NCBI GenBank assembly: GCA_018136815.1
Contig: CM030933.1
Coordinates: forward strand, 7,776,284 to 7,840,283
Origin: Isochrysis galbana
Lineage: Eukaryota; Haptophyta; Isochrysidales; Isochrysidaceae
Length of the DNA stretch: 64,000 bases
Direction of reading: 5' to 3'
How positions within the stretch are numbered: the first letter of the stretch is position 1; each line of letters begins with the position of its first letter. The notes beneath the pieces are model-generated. The model was given only the letters and a program-made list of their open reading frames with translations, did not search any database and had not been told where the DNA came from. The position numbers and the translations under genes are program-made. This document shows positions 52,976 to 63,025 of the stretch, in pieces.

Positions 52976-55900
52976 TCAACGGGAGTGGAGCCTGGAGCGA
53001 GTGCGCGAAGACGGCGCATCGAGAACGGGAGGAAGAGGAGTATCCCTGGCCGACGAAGAAGTTGCTTCCGGGGACTCAACATCTTCTGGACAAGTCTCTT
53101 CGACGGAGCGATCATAATCATCAAGCAAATCAGAACAACGACGGAGCAACTCGGAACGAGGCTCCCAGGTGGCTTCTCGAAGAGAATAGCCACGCCACTT
53201 CACGAGGTACTCGATAGAATCGCCATGGCTACGACGATCGAGCAACTTTTCAACGATGTACTCGTCGTCAGCCAGCGGCTCTTCATCAACGAAAGTATGA
53301 TACGGCCGGAGGTTCGAGATGTGCACCTCCTCCTTGACTAACCGGTTCTCCAGATCACGGAGTCGGTACCTAGTGTCGGACAGAGCCTCTACGACGCGGT
53401 AGGGACCCGAGTAGATGAATTGCAACTTGTTGGCATGGCCTGGTAATCGCATGCAGACGCGATCCCCAGGTTCGAAACGAGCTGGTCTTTGAGACTTGAT
53501 CGTAGCGTCACGGACCGACTCAGCCTGAGCGGCTAGGGTAGCCTCGAGAGCGCTGGACCAAGAGAGGCGGAGGCTCGCATTGAGCCTGGATGCGTACGAG
53601 CGAACGTCGGCGGACGCCGCCTCGAGAGCAGTTGGCGAAACAGACTTCGGATCAGAGAGTTGAGCGGGCAGACGCAGCTCACGCCCAAAGATCGAAGACG
53701 CTGGAGACCGGGAGGTGACACGACCGGAAGAAGCCCTCAACGAGAGGAGTAGGAACGGCAAATGGTCGACCCAATGACCGCCACCCTCGTTCGAGGCGCG
53801 CATCAAACGAATGAGCGTTTGCTGAGCGCGTTCGACGAAGCCTACACCCTCATGTCGATACGGCTCTGTACTCGACAAATCAGTCCCGGTGAGCTCCAGA
53901 ATACGCGAAACAAGAACCGAACAAAGATTCGAACCGGCGTCGGTCCGAAGCTGCCTAGGGACTCCATAACGCGTCACAATCAAGCGGATGAACATGTCCA
54001 AGGCCACCTCCGACGAAGGATCCCCATTCGAAGGCTCAGCCTCAATCCATCGAGTGAGCGAGTCGATGAAGACGACCAGCTTGTCGTAACCCGAGACTCC
54101 AGGCACGAAGTTGTGAGTGGGAGCCAGCGAGAGCACGTCGCAGTAGACCACATCAAAGGGGTAGGTACCCACGGAGAGACCGGAGGGCGACGCTAGAGCC
54201 CTAGGTAGCGGCTTGGCGAGGGTGCACTCGTGGCATTCCCGGACGTAGGACGCAACGTCGGAAGACATGCCAGGCCAGTATACCCGAGTACGAAGAAGAC
54301 CGGACATACGAGAAACTCCAAGGTGACCGGAGCGATCGTGGTAGGCAAAGAGGTAGCGAGACCGCAACGAGGGCGGAACATAGAGCACTAGCGAGTCCGG
54401 GTCGGTGGAGTCAAGGACGGTGCGATAGTAGACGAGCCCATCGTGAACGACGAAACGGCGAAACATCTTGGATTGCTGAGCGGGAACGGGAGCGACAGAA
54501 CTGGAACACGAATCATCTTCGGCAATGGGGCCTGAGGCGGCGGCCGGCGGAGGCGACCCTAGGCCTGATGGCTCGTGATTGACCGTCTCTCCTGAGCCTA
54601 GGAGTGGCTCTACGAACGGATCTTCCGCCAGGGCCGCTCTCATCTCTTCGGAAGTCGGCGTACCCGGGGCCAAATAACTGGACTGGATGGCGGGCCCGGA
54701 ATCGGAGGCTCGACGACGAGATCGGTCCAAAGCTTGAAGCCCTCGCGCCGTAGCTACGGAGCGCGTGATGGCAGCCACCGGATGAGACCGTTCATGCTCG
54801 GCTAGAGACTCTGAGCCAGGCTCACGTACCGCTAACGACGCTGGGCCGGCGAGTGGTTCGTCTTCGTGTTCCGGCTCCAGGGATTCTAGCCGGGACAGCC
54901 CGTCAGCATCCTGATGAACAGCTCCTGGTTTATGTTCGACATCGAACCGGTACTCAGCCAACTTGAGAGCCCACCGAGTCAGCCGAGAGGCTGGCCCACC
55001 GGCTACTTGATCCTTCATGGTATGCAGCCATCGCAGCGCGGAGTGGTCGACGACTAACTTGAACCGACGCCCCCAAAGGTAGGGTCGCCAATTTCGGATT
55101 GATTCCAGGGCAGCCAAGAGCTCAATCTCGGTCACCGTCCAATGGCGTTCGGCCGAGGTGAGACTGCGAGCGTAGTACCCAACGACTCGTTCACGGTTAT
55201 CGTCTCCTAGCTGCGAGAGGATGCCGGCGATACCCAACTTGCTAGCCCCATCGGTCTTGACGATGAAGGGCCGATCATCCCTGGGTGGAGTCAAGACGGG
55301 CTCCGAAGTGATCGCTGTCTTGAGCTCTTGGATAGCTCGGCGACACTCCTCGGACTGGGACTCCTTTGCCACGTCACAGCCCTTCCGCGTGAGGGCAGTG
55401 AGAGGAGCAGCCTTAGCGGCGAATTGGCGAATGAATCGACGATAGTAGGAGCAAAGGCCGAGGAAAGATCGAACCGCTTCCAAGGAGTTGATGGATGACG
55501 GGTCGATGTCGGCGACAGCTGCGACCTTCTTCGGGTCCATCTTGAGACCTTCCCTCGAGACAACGTGACCGAGGTACTCCGTAGAGGTGGCAAAGAAGAC
55601 ACACTTGGACATCTTGCAGGTCAGGCCGGCCCACTCTAGCCGCTCGAGAACTAGGTCTAGCCGGTGAAGCATTTGCTCGAACGAAGCCTGTGCCCTGGCC
55701 TCTTCGGAAGGACCCACGCCCGTTGACCAGATGCCCACATCATCGAGGTAAGGCATGCAGATCTCCCACGCTAGCGCACCGAGAACGATGTCCATCAAGC
55801 GGCACATGTAGGAGGGACCTGATTGGATGCCGAACGGTAGAAAGTTGAACTCGTATTTGCCGCGGTGGGTGGTGAAAGCGGTGATATGTTTGTGCGATTC

Positions 55901-58900
55901 TTTGATCGGGATGCCCCAAAAACCAGAGGCTAAATCGAGAGTACATAAAAAGAGAGAACTGAGCGGCCCTTGGCCGGACGCTAGCCTATCAATAGCCTCT
56001 ACAATGAGGGGTAGAGGGCTATCCTCGACGCGTAGCTTGGCGTTAGTGTCGCGGTAGTCCACGCAGAATCGAACGGAGCCATCTTTCTTGCTGACCAGGA
56101 CTACTCGGGAAGCCCAAGCCGAATTTGACTTGCGAATAATGCCGGCGGCTTCCATCTTGGCTACCTCCTCTTCTATGATGAGCTCGCCTGCGCGGCCCAC
56201 TCTAGACGGAGCGTGCCGGTGAGGAACAGCGCCGGGGTTGAGTGGCAACTCCACCTCGAGAACGTGCGTATGGTTTGGAGCCCCCGGGTGCAACGCGAAA
56301 GCTTTGATGCGCCGGGCCAAGAGTTGGCGTACTTCTTCTCGTTGATCGTCGGAAAGAAGCCGGTCTGGATCGATGGTGGCTGAGTCGAGTAGAGATCGTT
56401 GCTCCTCGCTCAGCGCGGTGACAGGGTCACCATCCCCCTCGCTTCCATTCGGAGTCCAGCCCCGGTGCAACTTGAAACGCACCTGGAGCGAAGCTATCGG
56501 ATGCAGAGACGGCAGGGTCAGCGCATCGACTCCGGTGTGGACGATCGTCACCGCGATGCGATGATCGTCCGTGGGCGTGACCACCGTGGGCATTACGAGA
56601 GGAGACGAATCGAGAGCCTCGCGATTTGGTAGGCGGTCGACCAGCATCGCGCAGTCCGAATGATCTCGGAGAGCTAGCGGAACCCTGACCCAGATGGTTG
56701 CGCGGTGGAAGGCAGGAATCGTCACCGCTTGCTCCGTGTAGAGAAGATATTCGGACGAGGTAGACGCCGGAGCTTTGGCCGCAAACTCGTCGGCTGACTC
56801 AAAGAGAGGTGTATAGAGTGGCTGCCTAGCATCAGCAGCAGCCTCACCCTCCGATCCGGCCGGGACCTCTCGTGTTGCCGTCGACCTCTCCAGAAAGTCG
56901 ACAGTCAGCGGCTGACCGGGTGACATCGAGATAGCTCCGACGAAGCCGGAGTCCGCGACTGGGGGCGGCGCCGTGGAAACTCTGACTACACATTCGGAAA
57001 GGACTCTTGAAGAGTCATCTGAATCGCCAGAGGCCGGACGGAGGCGGAGGCTTCCTTCCGAGCTCGCGGCGTCGAGAGAAATGGTAGCGGAGTGGGCGGC
57101 CAAAAAATCGTTCCCGAGCAGAAGCATCGCGTTTCCTTCGATGACCGCGAACGAATGACGGAAGAGGCGACCGGACAAGGAGAAGACGAGGCTAGCCCGG
57201 CCCCTAGTGATGAGAGGAAGGCCGTCCGGCCCATGTAGGTTGGGGACGGTAGCGTCCGATACGCGTTCGACGCAAGCGTCTTCAGGTAGTCGATCGAGAA
57301 GAGCAGTGGTGATTACTGACGGGCCCGCTCCAGTGTCAGCCAGGGTGCTGTTCACCGTGAGGGCAACGTCCGGGAGAACGAACCCTTGAGCTGCGCGGTC
57401 GCCATCGGCACGGCAGACCACGAGATCGCGGACATAGAGGCAGTGACGAGGGTAGAGCGGGGGCGGCGTGTCCGCGATAGATTCCACCGGAAGTGAGGTT
57501 CCGGCTCCGGGTGACAGGGTGGTTGGATTGGAGGCTAGCCTGGACGGAGAAGATTCATCGACGTGGGGCACTCGCTCGATAGCGGCGGCCACCGTCTGCG
57601 GCACGAATGGTATTGAGGAGTGTGGGGATGCCTTTGCTGAATTAGAGGGGTTAGGCACGCCATCATAGCCTAGATGCCGAGGTTGATCCATTTGGCGTGA
57701 CCATTCCTTCTCCAGGGACTTCTGCAAGTCAGTCTTCGGAAGCTTCGACAACTCGGAAAAACCGGCAGCACTGAGGCCCCTAGCGGCAGCCCCATCGCCA
57801 CACAATGCCTGTGGAGTACCCTCTCCGTCGGCGGCGTCGGAGGGCTTGGTCTTGAGGGCCTGCATGCTCCGGTGTTCTGGAGTCTCGGGCGTATCATCTT
57901 CTCCCGAGTCCAGCCCAACATCCCCGTTTTCAAGTGGCCTTTCGGCTACGACCGAACCGGTCGGTTCGGCCACTCCTTCGTCGCCAGCCGTGAAGGAGGC
58001 GCTCGGAGATAGTGCATTGATGCCTTGAGAGCCCAGTCGAGACAAGATGGAAGGTTCCGACGGCTCCGCAGCTGCCGCTTGCTCAGCGATTTCTTGGGCG
58101 ATGGAAGGCGTGACATCCTGCCACCGATGGACCCCCGAAATTACATCACGGTCGAAGACCTGCCACTTGCTGCGGCGCTTCTTCACCGTGTTTGGAGGGC
58201 CTGGCGTTGTAGAGCGGTCCCTTATGGGCCACTCCCACGGCGTGAAGCAGTCCACTTCCGCCACGGTCCCGTCTTGCGATGCGTTGGTTTCCGAGTCCTT
58301 CCGATGAAGCAGGCGAGACGCATCGGCAACGGGGCCCGCGTCTGAGATCACGACAACCGAATCAGACACTGGCGAACCGCTGGGAGGCGTGAGGTGAGAG
58401 CTAGAAGCTGCCTCGCCTCTCCCCTCCATGAAGCGAGCCAGAGCCGTCCTCGGCTCAGCCAGTTCGAAACCGGTCGAGCAAAGCGAGGGGCGTTCTCTCA
58501 AGCTGGCAGCTGCTTGGGAAATTGCCCAGTCCACCGTGAAGTTGAGCGAACGCGACGCCTTGGCTTTGCGCGCATAACGGCGCAAGACCGGCATCCACTG
58601 GGCCGCCATTGCACCGGCAATGCCCACGTAGGTGCGGCTGCGAAGGGCGCCACGGTGGGGCGACGGCGATAGATCCGCCATAGCGGATAGACGTCCCTCG
58701 ACAATCTTCGAAGGCTGCAAGGACGGGAGTGAAGCCGTCAGGTACAGGCCAGTTGCTTTTTGATGGCCCGTGCCGTGCTGCCACGGCTGCACAAACTGCC
58801 GCGGTCGCAACCCCCCGACTAAGGCGGAGGCTTCCGCGTGCATTCGAGGATTTTCGACGGCAACGAAAGGCGCGTCGGCGCTCGCCATGGCGAGGAAGAC

Positions 58901-59437
58901 TCTAGCGGCGGATTCGAGAGCCTGGCGTCGTCCCGGCTCCCGATCGAGCCACTGGCAACTCACCGCCGACAAATACGTGCACGGCGGATGCGCGACCACG
59001 AGGTCCCAACCGAGGTTTTGAATGTGAAGAGCATCTCCGCAGAAGTGGGGAATGTAGTCGATCTCCGACGGTCGTAGATCGCACGTCGCGACGTGCGCTC
59101 CGGCGAGTAGGAACATCGAAGACACGACCCCGCTAGCTTCACCGACGACTAGAACGCGGGGTGGAGGAATCCCCTCGGCCGCGTCGAGCGTCACGGCGTC
59201 GTGGATCGCCGCTAACTCAGCGCAAAGCTCGTCAAAATGCGTCGGCAGTACGGCAGCGGGTGATGAATGAGTGCTCGCGTGCGGCCGCCGCAAGGCTAGA
59301 GCAGCTTCGGCGAGATGGCGGGGCAAGATGACGGAGGAACCGCTAGCCCGGGCACGGGAGGCGGCTAACATTTGGAGCTCGCGCGTAGGGGCGCGGGCAG
59401 CTTCAGTAGACTTGGCGGCCGAGGAACAACCAACCAC
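52976..59437 (-). CDS. Ty3/gypsy chromovirus polyprotein with N-terminal cytosine methyltransferase
   Basis: One uninterrupted frame of 2153 residues. Residues about 94-285: phage-type cytosine-C5 methyltransferase, with motif I VLVVGEASGVVSSMF, motif IV HPPCTYL (catalytic Cys 153), motif VI FVAVENP and VQPWQHGTGHQKATG. A disordered linker follows to about 690. Retropepsin: LADTGAGPSVI at about 700. RT about 1080-1260 with VDYRDTNAKL and the YLDD active site at about 1229. RNase H about 1385-1510 (KTDGASKLGIAG, E in TEIELLAAL). Integrase: HHCC finger (HDRSGH...CHEC) from about 1695, core D in YCDVLS, D in RTDAGSN, E in FVERAQQ. Chromodomain about 2060-2115 (EYIVEKLLDRR, YLVKWRGYSLREATWEP). 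All catalytic residues are present, so it may be active. Gag probably lies upstream in the gap. Confidence 0.95.
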   Translation of the reverse strand: MVGCSSAAKSTEAARAPTRELQMLAASRARASGSSVILPRHLAEAALALRRPHASTHSSPAAVLPTHFDELCAELAAIHDAVTLDAAEGIPPPRVLVVGEASGVVSSMFLLAGAHVATCDLRPSEIDYIPHFCGDALHIQNLGWDLVVAHPPCTYLSAVSCQWLDREPGRRQALESAARVFLAMASADAPFVAVENPRMHAEASALVGGLRPRQFVQPWQHGTGHQKATGLYLTASLPSLQPSKIVEGRLSAMADLSPSPHRGALRSRTYVGIAGAMAAQWMPVLRRYARKAKASRSLNFTVDWAISQAAASLRERPSLCSTGFELAEPRTALARFMEGRGEAASSSHLTPPSGSPVSDSVVVISDAGPVADASRLLHRKDSETNASQDGTVAEVDCFTPWEWPIRDRSTTPGPPNTVKKRRSKWQVFDRDVISGVHRWQDVTPSIAQEIAEQAAAAEPSEPSILSRLGSQGINALSPSASFTAGDEGVAEPTGSVVAERPLENGDVGLDSGEDDTPETPEHRSMQALKTKPSDAADGEGTPQALCGDGAAARGLSAAGFSELSKLPKTDLQKSLEKEWSRQMDQPRHLGYDGVPNPSNSAKASPHSSIPFVPQTVAAAIERVPHVDESSPSRLASNPTTLSPGAGTSLPVESIADTPPPLYPRHCLYVRDLVVCRADGDRAAQGFVLPDVALTVNSTLADTGAGPSVITTALLDRLPEDACVERVSDATVPNLHGPDGLPLITRGRASLVFSLSGRLFRHSFAVIEGNAMLLLGNDFLAAHSATISLDAASSEGSLRLRPASGDSDDSSRVLSECVVRVSTAPPPVADSGFVGAISMSPGQPLTVDFLERSTATREVPAGSEGEAAADARQPLYTPLFESADEFAAKAPASTSSEYLLYTEQAVTIPAFHRATIWVRVPLALRDHSDCAMLVDRLPNREALDSSPLVMPTVVTPTDDHRIAVTIVHTGVDALTLPSLHPIASLQVRFKLHRGWTPNGSEGDGDPVTALSEEQRSLLDSATIDPDRLLSDDQREEVRQLLARRIKAFALHPGAPNHTHVLEVELPLNPGAVPHRHAPSRVGRAGELIIEEEVAKMEAAGIIRKSNSAWASRVVLVSKKDGSVRFCVDYRDTNAKLRVEDSPLPLIVEAIDRLASGQGPLSSLFLCTLDLASGFWGIPIKESHKHITAFTTHRGKYEFNFLPFGIQSGPSYMCRLMDIVLGALAWEICMPYLDDVGIWSTGVGPSEEARAQASFEQMLHRLDLVLERLEWAGLTCKMSKCVFFATSTEYLGHVVSREGLKMDPKKVAAVADIDPSSINSLEAVRSFLGLCSYYRRFIRQFAAKAAPLTALTRKGCDVAKESQSEECRRAIQELKTAITSEPVLTPPRDDRPFIVKTDGASKLGIAGILSQLGDDNRERVVGYYARSLTSAERHWTVTEIELLAALESIRNWRPYLWGRRFKLVVDHSALRWLHTMKDQVAGGPASRLTRWALKLAEYRFDVEHKPGAVHQDADGLSRLESLEPEHEDEPLAGPASLAVREPGSESLAEHERSHPVAAITRSVATARGLQALDRSRRRASDSGPAIQSSYLAPGTPTSEEMRAALAEDPFVEPLLGSGETVNHEPSGLGSPPPAAASGPIAEDDSCSSSVAPVPAQQSKMFRRFVVHDGLVYYRTVLDSTDPDSLVLYVPPSLRSRYLFAYHDRSGHLGVSRMSGLLRTRVYWPGMSSDVASYVRECHECTLAKPLPRALASPSGLSVGTYPFDVVYCDVLSLAPTHNFVPGVSGYDKLVVFIDSLTRWIEAEPSNGDPSSEVALDMFIRLIVTRYGVPRQLRTDAGSNLCSVLVSRILELTGTDLSSTEPYRHEGVGFVERAQQTLIRLMRASNEGGGHWVDHLPFLLLSLRASSGRVTSRSPASSIFGRELRLPAQLSDPKSVSPTALEAASADVRSYASRLNASLRLSWSSALEATLAAQAESVRDATIKSQRPARFEPGDRVCMRLPGHANKLQFIYSGPYRVVEALSDTRYRLRDLENRLVKEEVHISNLRPYHTFVDEEPLADDEYIVEKLLDRRSHGDSIEYLVKWRGYSLREATWEPRSELLRRCSDLLDDYDRSVEETCPEDVESPEATSSSARDTPLPPVLDAPSSRTRSRLHSR

Positions 59438-59506
59438 GGCGATCCGGTGGATGGCCTCGGCAGTAGAATTCAGGGGGAGGGGGTCGTCGCCTGAAGTTTC
59501 GGTGGG

Positions 59507-59640
59507 CTAGACCTGAAGGGGGTTGGCCCCGGCGGGCGATCCCTGAACGGGGATCCTCCGAGAGCCGAGAGAAAGAGGAGACGCCGGCGTCCGTGTGGGG
59601 CGCGACGAGAGATCGTAATCGACGCCCTGCGTCTCCGAGT
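59507..59640 (-). CDS. Probable C-terminal end of gypsy gag (partial)
   Basis: Minus-strand frame leaving the gap reads SETQGVDYDLSSRPTRTPAS PLSLG and stops at 59507, 70 bp upstream of the polyprotein ATG and in a different frame. Position suggests it is the end of gag, with the rest and the 5' LTR lost in the gap. No zinc knuckle is visible in this short piece. Confidence 0.4.
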
Positions 59641-59740
59641 NNNNNNNNNNNNNNNNNNNNNNNNNNNNNNNNNNNNNNNNNNNNNNNNNNNNNNNNNNNN
59701 NNNNNNNNNNNNNNNNNNNNNNNNNNNNNNNNNNNNNNNN
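59641..59740. other. Assembly gap (100 N)
   Basis: 100 unknown bases between the gypsy 5' region and unrelated LINE-tail DNA. The missing 5' LTR and gag are expected here if the gap is larger than drawn. Confidence 0.99.
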
Positions 59741-59780
59741 CGCGCGCGGTGAGATCATCAAAAAGTTTTTCCCCCCTTGG
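59741..59780 (+). repeat. LINE-type 3' tail
   Basis: GGTGAGATCATCAAAAAGTT followed by T and C runs matches the GAGAATATTAAAAAGTTT tail. The body of this element is on the far side of the gap. Confidence 0.6.
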
Positions 59781-59862
59781 TGCGCTCCCTTGCGCTAAGC
59801 TTAGATGTCTTATCTCCTTCTTTCCTTCTTCTCACTAGAGAAGGAGCGCTGTCACAGCCGCC

Positions 59863-60078
59863 ATGGCGCAACCCCCGCCGATCACGCGTACCGCGTGGAT
59901 CAGCTTGTGGGAAACACTACATGCGCACGTCCTACACAACGTCTGCAAAGACGACAATTCCACCCAGCCATATACAAAAGAGGAGTGCGCACAATACCTC
60001 AATACCTTGACCACCTCCCGGCCTCCCGGAAAAAAAACAGCTTTGAAGGTTCAGGGCTACCTACACACCTACTATTGA
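59863..60078 (+). CDS. Small unrecognised protein
   Basis: 71 residues from ATG 59863 in a good context (GCCGCCATGG), preceded by a pyrimidine-rich leader. Reads MAQPPPITRTAWISLWETLH, then KDDNSTQPYTKEECAQYLNTL and ends LKVQGYLHTYY. No family recognised. Downstream DNA (60090-60200) weakly resembles the LINE 3' UTR at 36930-37020, so it may belong to a retroelement. Confidence 0.35.
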   Translation: MAQPPPITRTAWISLWETLHAHVLHNVCKDDNSTQPYTKEECAQYLNTLTTSRPPGKKTALKVQGYLHTYY

Positions 60079-60460
60079 CGGAATCTCCCTTCTCTCTCCA
60101 CACCGCCCTTAACTTCCCTTTCCCCAACTCTTTCCCTGCCCCCTTCATTCCTTTTTCTTCGGTTTCCAGGGTCCGGCTTTGGTGCACTACCTAAGGCCTG
60201 GTTCGGAGTGTGGGGGGCCCGTGCAGGCCTTTTGAGTTATTGCTCTTGGTGTGCGTGTCCGCCCTGACTCGTGTTGCTTGTTTAGGTTGCGTCGGGCCCG
60301 TGGCGTCTCTGGTGATCCCCGTGGTCGTTGCTTCTCCGGCTTGCTTCGCCTTTGTTTTGTTGCTTCTTGGGTTCCTCGACAGCGTGTGCTATTTTCAGCT
60401 TTGTGGCTAGTTTCACTAGTTCCTCGCTGGGTTTGAGCCCACCCTTGTCGTTCATACTGC
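60079..60460. other. Spacer, nothing recognised beyond LINE-like 3' UTR
   Basis: CTTTTTCTTCGGTTTCCAGG near 60149 resembles CTTTCTTCGGTTTCGGGG at 36974. The rest is G/T-rich without a recognisable gene. Confidence 0.45.
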
Positions 60461-60870
60461 AACTAAGTTTATACTTAGTTCGCCCATGGGGGGGCACGAG
60501 CCCCCCCCCTCTCCACTCCTCCCCTGCCATGGGGGAGGAACCACCCATGCTCCTGGCACGCCTGATGGCTTGCCAGGAGCCCACTGCCCTGCTGACCCAC
60601 TCTCTCAGTGGCAGGCTCGCCTGCCTCGCGCGTCCTGGCTTGTCGTGGCCAGCCCATCGCTCCAACCCCCCCTCCCCCCCTGTTCGACAGGCAGACAGGT
60701 GCAGAGTGGGGGCCCCTGAGGCCCAGGAGCGCCAGCGAGGGAGAGGCAGGGGAGACCAGGGCCCAGCCCCAACCTCCTCTGCCCCCTGAGCTGGCCTCTA
60801 GGAGCCTCCGGGGGTCGCCAGAGGCAGCTGCATGCCTGTCGCAGGCGCGCCATCGCGCGTGCGAGGTGGG
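60461..60870 (+). mobile_element. Type B retroposon 5' module
   Basis: Perfect hairpin AACTAAGTTTATACTTAGTT at 60461-60480, CGCCC, ATG 60486, frame MGGHEPPPSPLLPCHGGGTT and on to residue 77. Colinear with 4924-5330 and 28494-28890. It breaks off near 60870 at a tandem repeat; no tail or TSD is found. Confidence 0.8.
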
Positions 60871-61020
60871 CCACGCCCAAGCGGGCGATTTCAATCCATT
60901 GCGCAATGAAAGGCGCAAGGCAAAGAAGACCACACCATCCCAGAGGGAAGGTGGGCCACGCCCATGCGGGCGATTTGATCCATTGCGCAATGAAAGGCGC
61001 AAGGCAACGAAGACCACATA
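60868..61020 (+). repeat. Two ~78-bp tandem units
   Basis: GGTGGGCCACGCCCA-GCGGGCGATTT units at 60864 and 60949 each contain CATTGCGCAATGAAAGGCGC (ATTGCGCAAT is palindromic) and AAGACCACA. Confidence 0.75.
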
Positions 61021-62199
61021 GGGCTGGGCTTGGTGGCCATGCCCGCGCCCGATCGCCGGCCTCGCGCGTGCTCGCGGCGATGCGAGAGCGCTCACCTCCT
61101 CACTCCTCGGCTGGCTCGATTGGGCAGCCGCCAGCGCACTCGGCCCGTGATCCGGCGTGCGCAGCCAACACCGCTGCTGCAACAATGCTCGCAATGTTGC
61201 GCGCTACGCCCCGAGAGACATGTGCTTTGGGCGCCACCGATGCTGCCACCACACAGCTTGGCAAGCCACACCACAGAGGGAGGGGGGCAACCCCGCATCT
61301 CGCTCTCGCACGCCTTATGGAGAGGCAGCCGATGCCGATGCGCATCATGCGCATCGAGTCGGTGTCGCGGCTGGCGGCTCTCTCTCTTGGCGAGGGGAGC
61401 GGGAAAAGAAGTAACGGGATAATGATAATGGACAATGGACTACTTTTAAAGGGGGATGCGCCGGACTAGATATCTTGATATCTTAGATATAGTAGATATA
61501 GGCGGGCTTTGGCGACTATCTCTATCTATCTATCAAGATGCATGTCGTTCGAGTTCGAGTGGTTGTGAGTGGGCTGAGCTCTGGTCGTCGCAGGATTGGT
61601 ACCTTAGACATGTGGTGGCCCGCGACATGGGTCAGCTGGGAGGTACTCCCGCAGGCGTGTCGGGCATCGTGCGACGGCTCACGACGGAGGGTCCGCGCGG
61701 GGGGGGGGGGGGAGGAGCAATGGAGGACCTCACTCAGAGTGCCCGACTTTGGGCGGCTCTGACGAGACTCAATGGGTGAGCTCCGAACCTCCGCGGCCAG
61801 ATGGACTGAGGGGACACTATGCCCGAGGGCTGCGCACCGATTTCGGGCAACGGGTGCCCACCGTTGGGCCGAGAGGGCCGCCATGGCGGGGAAATCCGGT
61901 AGAGGGGTACGATTCCATGGATTTCGTACCCCAGGGGGGTAAATTGTAGCACAAAACATTTTAACCGTAAACGCGCGCGTTGCCCACCTTATTCTGTCTC
62001 TCCATTCTCGGAGTCTTTTGGGTCATTCTCTTCTCGAATTCGCGCCGCTCCATCGCCGCTGTCGCGGTTGCCTACTGTCGTTTACCTGCGGACTAATGCA
62101 AATTTTCGCATTTCTTACCCTTTTTGATATGTATATGTGTGAGACGGTCAAATTTTTTGTCGCTTTCTAAGTTTTTCTCTTCGCTCTCAGGACGTCGCG
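61021..62199. other. Intergenic, nothing recognised
   Basis: Frames are short or GC-driven; 61455-61535 is rich in GATATC/TATCTATC. A near-palindromic CCCCCCTGGGGTACG segment (about 61925) stands alone. No gene can be supported. Confidence 0.45.
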
Positions 62200-62597
62200 T
62201 GCCGCCTGCGCGCGCAATGGCCCCCCTTTGGGGGGGACGTGCAGGTCTCCCCAGCTGGCCGGCTGGGCGGCTCATGGGGGCAGTAGAGGCTTGGGCTTTG
62301 CCCCTGGCCCTCCCTGCCTCCCCCTCTCTCGCCCCGCCGTCCGTCCAAGTCGTCTGTCAGTCTGTGGCTCAGAGATGGTGGGGGGGGAGACAGTACGCTT
62401 TGGAGTGGGGTTGGGCGAAGGATTGCGCGTCGCGGTGTGCCGTCGGGGAGAGTCTCGATGAGTGTGTTGACTGCTCAGCACGCATGCCAAAAGGCATGGC
62501 ATGAGGTTGACTGACGGCAAGCCCCCCCGGAGGGGCGGAGTGCCTGAGGGGAGGGGCGCGAGGCACCTCCCGCCATGACCCCTACTCTAAGAGTAGG
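62200..62597 (-). mobile_element. Hairpin-capped retroposon with variant stem
   Basis: Minus strand hairpin CCTACTC-TTA-GAGTAGG (62597-62581, perfect 7-bp stem), GGTC, ATG 62577, peptide MAGGASRPSPQALRPSGGAC. The G/C-rich body with CTGTCTCCCCC and GGCCAGGGGCAAAGCC is similar in style to the 41690-42104 copy. The 3' end is uncertain, perhaps in the AT-rich DNA near 62100-62170. Confidence 0.65.
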
Positions 62598-62809
62598 TTG
62601 CGCGTTTTGCCTCGAAGATAGGCTCAAGAACGGATTTGAACGGGCCCGGGAGCTTCTACCATGCCATCCGCAAGGTGCAATGTTTGCTTTTGTGAGGACG
62701 CACACATCATGGCGCAGAATGTTTGCCGCTACTTAGTTTGCCAGCATGGCCCGGGCTAGGCCCGGGCGAAGCGGAAAACTTTGAGAACGCATCAGCGGAA
62801 TCTCACCTT

Positions 62810-63025
62810 AGAACCTCGTCTACAGCCTCGTGCTTCCACTCAAGCAGATTCAACGCTAGCGCTACTCTTAGGTCCACGGTTCCATGCCGGCGCTTTTGAA
62901 ATCTATGTAGTAGTACAACATCACCACAAACCCCTCCTACAGCCGCGTACGCCAATTCAAGCGGCTGGAACACTAGCGCTAGTCGCAGATCCACGATTCG
63001 AAGTTGGCGCCTCTGAAATCGTCTC
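62810..63025. repeat. Two ~130-bp imperfect direct repeats
   Basis: The segments 62815-62905 and 62942-63020 share TACAGCC(T/G)CGT, CAAGC(A/G)G, CTAGCGCTA, GG/AGATCCACG and GGCGC-TCTGAAATC-like words. The second overlaps the stop codon of the gene at 62957, so the repeat may have shaped its 3' end. Confidence 0.5.
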
